Assembly (NCBI RefSeq): GCF_042665075.1
Contig: NZ_JBHTBR010000002.1
Location: 1,364,001-1,428,000 of the forward strand
Origin: Hirschia litorea
Lineage (GTDB): Bacteria; Pseudomonadota; Alphaproteobacteria; Caulobacterales; Hyphomonadaceae
Direction: 5' to 3'
DNA: 64,000 bases
Part shown: positions 59,757 through 64,000 of the stretch, piece after piece
How positions within the stretch are numbered: the first letter of the stretch is position 1
Layout of the letters: each line of letters starts with the position of its first letter
Notes under the pieces: generated by a model
Database searches by the model: none
What the model saw: the letters and a program-made list of their open reading frames with translations, nothing else
What the model was told of the DNA's origin: nothing
Made by a program: the position numbers and the translations under genes

Positions 59757-60221
59757 GTGACGTCACAAATTACAATCTTAATCGACGCAGACGCTTGTCC
59801 TGTTAAGAATGAAATCTTCAAAGTTGGCGAACGTCACAGTGCGCTTATTTGGGTTGTTTCCAACTCCTTTTTGCAAGTTCCGCGCATGCCAAATGTTAAG
59901 CAAATGGTTGTTGAAGCTGGCCCAGATGAAGCTGACAACTGGATTGCCGAGCAGAGTCATAAGCAAACGATTGTGATTACAGATGATATTTTGCTTACCG
60001 AACGCTCACTTGAAAAAGATGCAATCGTTCTAAAACCCGATGGCAAAGCCTTCACAAAGGAAACCATCGGCGCGGCAGTTGCCACACGCGCACTTATGGA
60101 ACAATTGCGTTCAACTGGAGAGCAAACAGGTGGCGCAGCTCCTTTTTCACAAGCTGACCGTTCAAGATTTTTACAAGCATTACACGAAGCATGCGTAAAA
60201 ATGAAAGCAAGCCAGTGCTAA
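59757..60221 (+). CDS. YaiI/YqxD family (UPF0178) protein
   Basis: 154 residues starting with GTG directly after the preceding stop. ITILIDADACPVKNEIFKVGERH is the family signature, followed by VVSNSFLQVPRMPNVKQMVVEAGPDEADNWIAEQ, VITDDILLTERSLEKDAIVLKPDGKAFT and the C-terminal GGAAPFSQADRSRFLQALHE. The acidic D-A-D and T-D-D residues recall PIN/NYN-type nucleases, but activity is unproven. Convergent with the DUF1178 gene, with stop codons overlapping in CTAA. Confidence 0.88.
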   Translation: MTSQITILIDADACPVKNEIFKVGERHSALIWVVSNSFLQVPRMPNVKQMVVEAGPDEADNWIAEQSHKQTIVITDDILLTERSLEKDAIVLKPDGKAFTKETIGAAVATRALMEQLRSTGEQTGGAAPFSQADRSRFLQALHEACVKMKASQC

Positions 60222-60679
60222 TTCAGCTTTTTGCCTTCTTTGGGTGAAGGCGGCGCAAAGGGCTCTGGCAAAGGTACAGCAGAAACGCCTTCATCCGCTA
60301 AGGATTTCGCCTCTTCTGGGGTTGCCTCTCCCCATACGGAGCGAGTCTCCACATCACCATAATGCATAGCCCTCGCTGTATCAGCGAATTTATCGCCCAC
60401 ATAAGAATGTGTTTTGGCAATATGCTCACGCACTTTAGACGCCACGCGCTCAATATCTTCAGGCGTAGGCATAGAGTCAGAATTTGGCGTGGTTGGTCGG
60501 CCAGATTTTCGACCTGAATCCCGTACCGCAGGTGCCATAATCTGCTTACTCACCTTGCTTGAGCCACATACGGGACATTCAACAAGACCAGCTTTAACTT
60601 GGTCATCATATGCATCTGACGAAGGGAACCAAGCTTCAAACTCGTGCTCCCCAATGCAGCAAAGGGCATATTTAATCAT
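60218..60679 (-). CDS. DUF1178 family protein
   Basis: 153 residues. MIKYALCCIGEHEFEAWFPSSDAYDDQVKAGLVECPVCGSSKVSKQIMAP shows the conserved Cys pairs (CC and CPVC) of a small zinc ribbon, then a variable linker and the conserved ADTARAMHYGDVETRSVWGEATPEEAKSLADEGVSAVPLPEPFAP. The function is unknown, and it is widespread in alphaproteobacteria next to grxC and comF, as here. Confidence 0.9.
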   Translation of the reverse strand: MIKYALCCIGEHEFEAWFPSSDAYDDQVKAGLVECPVCGSSKVSKQIMAPAVRDSGRKSGRPTTPNSDSMPTPEDIERVASKVREHIAKTHSYVGDKFADTARAMHYGDVETRSVWGEATPEEAKSLADEGVSAVPLPEPFAPPSPKEGKKLN

Positions 60680-60756
60680 CGAAATGCGCCTTCTTACTTC
60701 CTCTGAAAGCGTAGTCCGCCTCCAAAATCCAGCCAGACTACACTTCGCTATTACTT

Positions 60757-61011
60757 TTAACTTAGCATATTATCCAGAGCACCATTGCGCTCTAATGCCA
60801 TCATCTCATCGCACCCGCCAATGTGTTCATTTCCAATGAAAATCTGCGGAAAAGTAGATCCACCTTGAGAACGTTGAATCATTTCTTGCTTTTTAGCAGG
60901 ATCACGACCGGCATCAATCTCTTCAAAGTCTACACCTTTTTTCTTCAAAAGCGAAACGGCGCGCGAACAGTAAGGGCACATTGCGCGCGTGTAGATCGTA
61001 ACTTTGGCCAT
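60757..61011 (-). CDS. grxC: Glutaredoxin 3
   Basis: 84 residues from ATG at 61009-61011, preceded by AAAGGA. Redox motif CPYC in IYTRAMCPYCSRAVSLLKKKG, cis-Pro region GSTFPQIFIGNEHIGGCDEMMAL. A glutathione-dependent dithiol reductant that can also supply electrons to ribonucleotide reductase. Lies between comF and DUF1178 on the same strand. Confidence 0.95.
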   Translation of the reverse strand: MAKVTIYTRAMCPYCSRAVSLLKKKGVDFEEIDAGRDPAKKQEMIQRSQGGSTFPQIFIGNEHIGGCDEMMALERNGALDNMLS

Positions 61012-61045
61012 AAAATATTCCTTTAGACTCATTGGGACAATAAAA

Positions 61046-61849
61046 TTATATAGTGGGATCTACAGGACTTACAACGCGTGCCAGTGTTACCACATCAACA
61101 TGTGCTACACCTGAGCGTTTTAAACACTTCGCACAAGCCTCAACAGTTGCACCTGTTGTGAAAACATCATCTATCAGCACGACCCGCTTTCCCTCAAGAC
61201 GTTTTAAATGCCTCTTAGGTATATGAAACGCACCCTCAACGTTGCGCCGTCGTCCCGACGCACTTCGTCCTGCTTGCGATAATGTATTTTTCTTTCGCTT
61301 GAGCATGTGGTGCGACAGTGTTTTTCCAGTCTTACGCGCAATCGCTGCTGCTAGCCAAAGCGACTGGTTATACCCCCGTTTACGCAACCGCGTTGGGTGA
61401 AGAGGAACTGCCATAATATAATCTGCATCAATAATTAAATCATTCGCGATTTGACAAACCCAATCTGCAACTTGGCCAAGTACAGACCGATCTCCACCGT
61501 TTTTAAACCGTAGCACTAACTGGCTTGTGACCTCATCATAAGCAAACACTGCCCTTGCTCTATCAAACGTAGGTGCACGCGCAATACACGCAGCACACTC
61601 CTCCATAGCATAAGCATCCCTCACATCCTGCAGGGCCTCAACAGGCGCACCACAGCACGCACACACAGGGCAATCTAAAAAGCGAATTTTTGTCCAAAAC
61701 TCAGGCTCAATAAGCCCTGGGCCAGCAAGTTGCTTACCCGTCACAATGGAACGTTTTGGCCAAATAAGTTCATCAATCCATAGGATTAGTCGCCGTAGAC
61801 GATTGCCTAACGCTTGGAAAAAAGCATATTTGCGCCATGACATCTTCAT
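61046..61849 (-). CDS. comF: ComF-family phosphoribosyltransferase-like protein
   Basis: 267 residues (starting two codons later is possible). N-terminal zinc finger-like DCPVCACCGAP and MEECAACIA; C-terminal PRTase fold with YIMAVPLHPTRLRKRGYNQSLWLAAAIARKTG and the PRPP loop VVLIDDVFTTGATVEACAKCLKRSG. ComF proteins act in DNA uptake and recombination. Its start overlaps, head to head, that of the divergent methyltransferase. Confidence 0.92.
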   Translation of the reverse strand: MKMSWRKYAFFQALGNRLRRLILWIDELIWPKRSIVTGKQLAGPGLIEPEFWTKIRFLDCPVCACCGAPVEALQDVRDAYAMEECAACIARAPTFDRARAVFAYDEVTSQLVLRFKNGGDRSVLGQVADWVCQIANDLIIDADYIMAVPLHPTRLRKRGYNQSLWLAAAIARKTGKTLSHHMLKRKKNTLSQAGRSASGRRRNVEGAFHIPKRHLKRLEGKRVVLIDDVFTTGATVEACAKCLKRSGVAHVDVVTLARVVSPVDPTI

Positions 61850-62850
61850 CTAAAAATTCAAATTCCCCAAACGCCCCCTCTTCAGCTTCCCACAAGCCTG
61901 ACTCAGCAAAACTTGCGCCACCAACCACGCAAGCTATTGGCGCACCTGTAGTTTTTGATAGAAGGCTCGTCAAAAAACACAGAAATCGCGCAGCAAAACA
62001 CTTTAAAAATCATGACTTTATAAAAAAACGTGCTGCCGAAGATCTTGCGGATAGACTTGATGTTGTCCCCCGTCCTTTTGATCTAATCTTGGACTTAGGC
62101 GCTCATTCTGGTGAAGCGACAAAGGAAATCCGGGCTAGAAAGCCGATTTCTGATCGTGTTGAAACGATAATAAGCACAGACCTATCCCCCAATTTCATAT
62201 CCGCCGCTTCGGGTTTAAGAGCTGCTGCTGATGAGGAATTTCTCCCCTTCAAACCCTTCAGCTTCGATGCTGTCATCTCTAGCTTATCCCTGCATTGGGT
62301 AAACGACCTGCCCGGCACACTTATGCAAATCAGAAATGTCCTCAAACCAGACGGATTATTTATTGGTCAAATGCTTGGTGGGAAAACTTTAAATGAATTA
62401 AGGACTTGCCTGATAGAAGCCGAAACCGAAATTCGTGGCGGCGCGGCAATGCGGATCTCTCCCTTCGCTGATATTCAAGATATGTCATCCCTTCTACAAC
62501 GCGCTGGCTTCGTCATGCCCGTAGCGGATACCGAGACCGTAAAGGTGCGTTATTCCAATCCATTTACACTTTTCAATGATTTACGCGGAATGGGTGAAAC
62601 CTCAGCTCCAGCAACTACAAGTCAGACAAAAAAGTCACCCAATCTCACACGTACAATTTTATTTCGTGCCCTAGAAATATATAGTGAAAAATTCACTGAT
62701 AAAGACGGTAAGTATTTGACAACATTTGAAATTATTACCGCTTCAGGCTGGTCGCCAGGACCCGATCAACCTCAACCTCTTCGTCGTGGCTCCGCTAAAG
62801 CAAGTCTTGCTGAAGCCTTAGGAAGCGTTGAACAAAAAAGCCCTCGATAA
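61837..62850 (+). CDS. SAM-dependent methyltransferase, BioC/NDUFAF5-like
   Basis: 337 residues from the ATG at 61837. The first ~40 are Ser/Pro/Ala-rich; the conserved region starts PVVFDRRLVKKHRNRAAKHFKNHDFIKKRAAEDLADRL. SAM-binding LILDLGAHSGEATKEI, then VISSLSLHWVNDLPGTLMQIRNVLKPDGLFIGQMLGGKTLNELR and a VRYSNPFTLFNDLRGMGE segment. Mitochondrial relatives (NDUFAF5) hydroxylate a complex I subunit and others act in biotin synthesis; the role here is open. Divergent from comF with overlapping starts. Confidence 0.87.
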   Translation: MTSSSKNSNSPNAPSSASHKPDSAKLAPPTTQAIGAPVVFDRRLVKKHRNRAAKHFKNHDFIKKRAAEDLADRLDVVPRPFDLILDLGAHSGEATKEIRARKPISDRVETIISTDLSPNFISAASGLRAAADEEFLPFKPFSFDAVISSLSLHWVNDLPGTLMQIRNVLKPDGLFIGQMLGGKTLNELRTCLIEAETEIRGGAAMRISPFADIQDMSSLLQRAGFVMPVADTETVKVRYSNPFTLFNDLRGMGETSAPATTSQTKKSPNLTRTILFRALEIYSEKFTDKDGKYLTTFEIITASGWSPGPDQPQPLRRGSAKASLAEALGSVEQKSPR

Positions 62851-62865
62851 ACATCGAAGGCTTTT
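62836..62865. terminator. Terminator containing the methyltransferase stop codon
   Basis: AAAAGCC-C-TCGAT (62836-62848) pairs with ATCGA-A-GGCTTTT (62853-62865), one mismatch, loop of four. The methyltransferase TAA (62848-62850) lies at the stem-loop edge. A- and T-runs on both sides also suit the convergent pilin gene. Confidence 0.85.
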
Positions 62866-62885
62866 CATGTCTTGTAAATTCTAAA

Positions 62886-63089
62886 TTATTTAGATTGAGA
62901 CGCGACCGCAGCATCCCATTGGACAGCAACATTCTCGATCTGAGCTGCATTTGAAGATCCCAGTAATTCTGCACCAGAGAGAATTGCCACTGCGATTAAT
63001 GAAACTATCAACCCATATTCGATAGCTGTCGCCCCAGACTTGTCCGACAAGACTTGTTTTAGAACGTATCTAACTTTTGCTCCCCACAT
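62886..63089 (-). CDS. Second Flp-type pilin, orphan
   Basis: 67 residues from ATG at 63087-63089, with CTGGAG well spaced upstream. Leader MWGAKVRYVLKQVLSDKSG, then ATAIEYGLIVSLIAVAILSGAELLG and a 20-residue tail ending VASQSK, the same plan as PilA but with a longer tail. It lies more than 40 kb from the tad cluster in this window. Its start overlaps the last codons of mutT, so it may be expressed from that unit. It may be a minor or alternative pilin. Confidence 0.88.
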   Translation of the reverse strand: MWGAKVRYVLKQVLSDKSGATAIEYGLIVSLIAVAILSGAELLGSSNAAQIENVAVQWDAAVASQSK

Positions 63090-63505
63090 ATCTTGTCTCC
63101 AGTCCATCTTCTAAATTCATCCATAAGCCCCACATCAGCGGGTGGCGTAGGATATTTCACCAAATCATTTGCGGTAACCCAAGCCAGAGATTGGCCTTCG
63201 CACCCTTTTGGTTCTCCTTGCCATTTACGGCACAGAAAAACCGGCATTAGGAGGTGAAATGTTTCGTAGGTATGCGAAGCGAATGAAAATGGCACAAAAT
63301 CTTGTGTATCAACATCAATTCCCAATTCCTCTTTTAACTCTCTAACGAGGGCAAATTCTGGGCTTTCACCCTCTTCAACCTTACCGCCAGGGAACTCCCA
63401 GAGACCTGCTAAACTCTTACCTTCCGGTCGCTGCGCCAACAACAAACACCCATCTTCTCTCACGAGAGCAACGGCTGAAACCAGCACAAGCTTTAAATCT
63501 TCCAT
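63059..63505 (-). CDS. mutT: MutT-type Nudix hydrolase
   Basis: 148 residues. Removes 8-oxo-dGTP from the nucleotide pool. Nudix box GGKVEEGESPEFALVRELKEELGI after GLWEFP, and VSAVALVREDGCLLLAQRPEGKSLAG at the N-terminus. The C-terminal LAWVTANDLVKYPTPPADVGLM is typical of the 8-oxo-dGTPase subgroup. It follows argJ on the same strand, as in many alphaproteobacteria, and overlaps the pilin start by 31 bp. Confidence 0.92.
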   Translation of the reverse strand: MEDLKLVLVSAVALVREDGCLLLAQRPEGKSLAGLWEFPGGKVEEGESPEFALVRELKEELGIDVDTQDFVPFSFASHTYETFHLLMPVFLCRKWQGEPKGCEGQSLAWVTANDLVKYPTPPADVGLMDEFRRWTGDKICGEQKLDTF

Positions 63506-63547
63506 CTGTTTAATACACTTCTTTCAAGTTCCAGTTAGCATTGGAGT

Positions 63548-64000
63548 TTAAGTTCGATAAGATCCATTAATATCCACGTAACCATGTGTAAGATCACATG
63601 TCCAAACTGTCGCTTCTCCTGCACCAGCTCCGACGCTCACTCGAATAAAAATCTCTTCCGCCTGACAAGCTTTACTAGCCGCTTCTTCGGAATAGTTAGC
63701 CGCTCTCATTCCGTTTTCGGCAACCTGAATGTCGCCAAACCAAATACTTATGGCTTCTCTCTCTACCGGTTGATCGGTCTTCCCAACAGCCATCACAATA
63801 CGCCCCCAATTTGCATCGGATGCAGCAAGTGCTGTTTTTACGAGGGGTGAATTAGCGATACTCGACGCAATTATTTTAGCTGAAGCATCAGATACCGCTC
63901 CCTCTACAGCTATCTCAATCAGCTTGGTGGCCCCTTCCCCATCTCGGACGATTTGCACAGCAAGGTCATGCATTAAGCTACGTAACCCTGTTGCAAACGC
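63548..64000 (-). CDS. argJ: Glutamate N-acetyltransferase (ArgJ), C-terminal part
   Basis: About 150 C-terminal residues; the gene runs off the right edge (AFATGLRSLMHDLA is in frame at the border). VRDGEGATKLIEIAVEGA, SPLVKTALAASDANWGRIVMAVG and the C-terminal CDLTHGYVDINGSYRT are ArgJ landmarks. It transfers acetyl groups in the arginine pathway, recycling acetyl from N-acetylornithine. The N-terminal half with the autocleavage site lies outside the window. Confidence 0.95.
   Translation of the reverse strand, partial: AFATGLRSLMHDLAVQIVRDGEGATKLIEIAVEGAVSDASAKIIASSIANSPLVKTALAASDANWGRIVMAVGKTDQPVEREAISIWFGDIQVAENGMRAANYSEEAASKACQAEEIFIRVSVGAGAGEATVWTCDLTHGYVDINGSYRT

Noticed and set aside
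1..64000. tRNA genes, CRISPR arrays, insertion sequences or prophage
   Set aside because: No tRNA cloverleaf, regularly spaced repeats, transposase, integrase or phage structural gene was found by reading both strands.

Overview
The window looks like a chromosomal segment of a marine, stalked or budding alphaproteobacterium of moderate GC content (about 45%, judged by eye). The closest fit is the Hyphomonadaceae/Caulobacterales branch (Hirschia-like). The reasons are a complete Caulobacter-style Tad/Cpa pilus locus, the alphaproteobacterial SRP RNA next to dnaX, the lysC-ptsP and rodZ-ispG neighbourhoods, DUF4167 next to prmC, and a leader RNA of the alphaproteobacterial speF type. The genus is an inference. 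No tRNA, rRNA, CRISPR array, insertion sequence or prophage is visible.

Layout. 1-9 kb: 5' end of dnaX, a membrane-anchored TIR protein, SRP RNA, nudC, a YHS protein, pheA, a cytochrome c fused to an OmpA domain, an NlpC/P60 hydrolase, a MarR regulator and leucyl aminopeptidase. 9-22 kb: Tad pilus machinery. A TadD-like lipoprotein is followed by tadC, tadB, cpaF, cpaE, cpaD, cpaC, cpaB, cpaA and pilA, all on the minus strand. A repeat-rich 420-bp control region separates these from a plus-strand set with a small CpaC-N-terminal-like protein and two TadE-like pseudopilins. 22-30 kb: pabC and pabB (folate), a tyrosine phosphatase, a CYP153-type P450, an NTF2-like protein, a lipoprotein, AMP nucleosidase and a PMT-type glycosyltransferase. 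30-36 kb: class I ribonucleotide reductase, with nrdB and nrdA as separate genes. Each has a pair of NrdR-like boxes 31 bp apart, and nrdA also has three DnaA-box-like 9-mers in 11-bp register. 36-44 kb: a GT4 glycosyltransferase, then a polyamine locus: a structured leader RNA, ornithine decarboxylase, carboxy(nor)spermidine synthase, a secreted beta-sandwich protein and carboxynorspermidine decarboxylase. 44-64 kb: mostly housekeeping genes (prmC, prfA, ispG, rodZ-like, ptsP, lysC, ubiG, grxC, comF, mutT, argJ), with a GGDEF-EAL protein, a CE15-like esterase and an orphan Flp pilin among them.

How it works together. The Tad genes form one secretion and assembly machine: CpaA processes PilA and the TadE-like pseudopilins, CpaF powers the TadB/TadC platform, CpaC/CpaD/CpaB form the outer-membrane and periplasmic channel, and CpaE localises it. 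The polyamine genes describe spermidine synthesis without S-adenosylmethionine decarboxylase: ornithine to putrescine, then carboxyspermidine from aspartate semialdehyde, then spermidine. The first step is controlled by the leader RNA. NrdA and NrdB both appear to lack the ATP-cone, so the paired NrdR boxes and the DnaA-like array may carry much of the control of dNTP supply.

The most unusual items are the cytochrome c-OmpA fusion, the nrdA control region, the polyamine leader RNA with a possible pseudoknot, the 28-nt alternating purine-pyrimidine tract and palindromes upstream of pilA, the TIR-membrane protein behind a perfect palindrome, and the orphan Flp pilin overlapping mutT.
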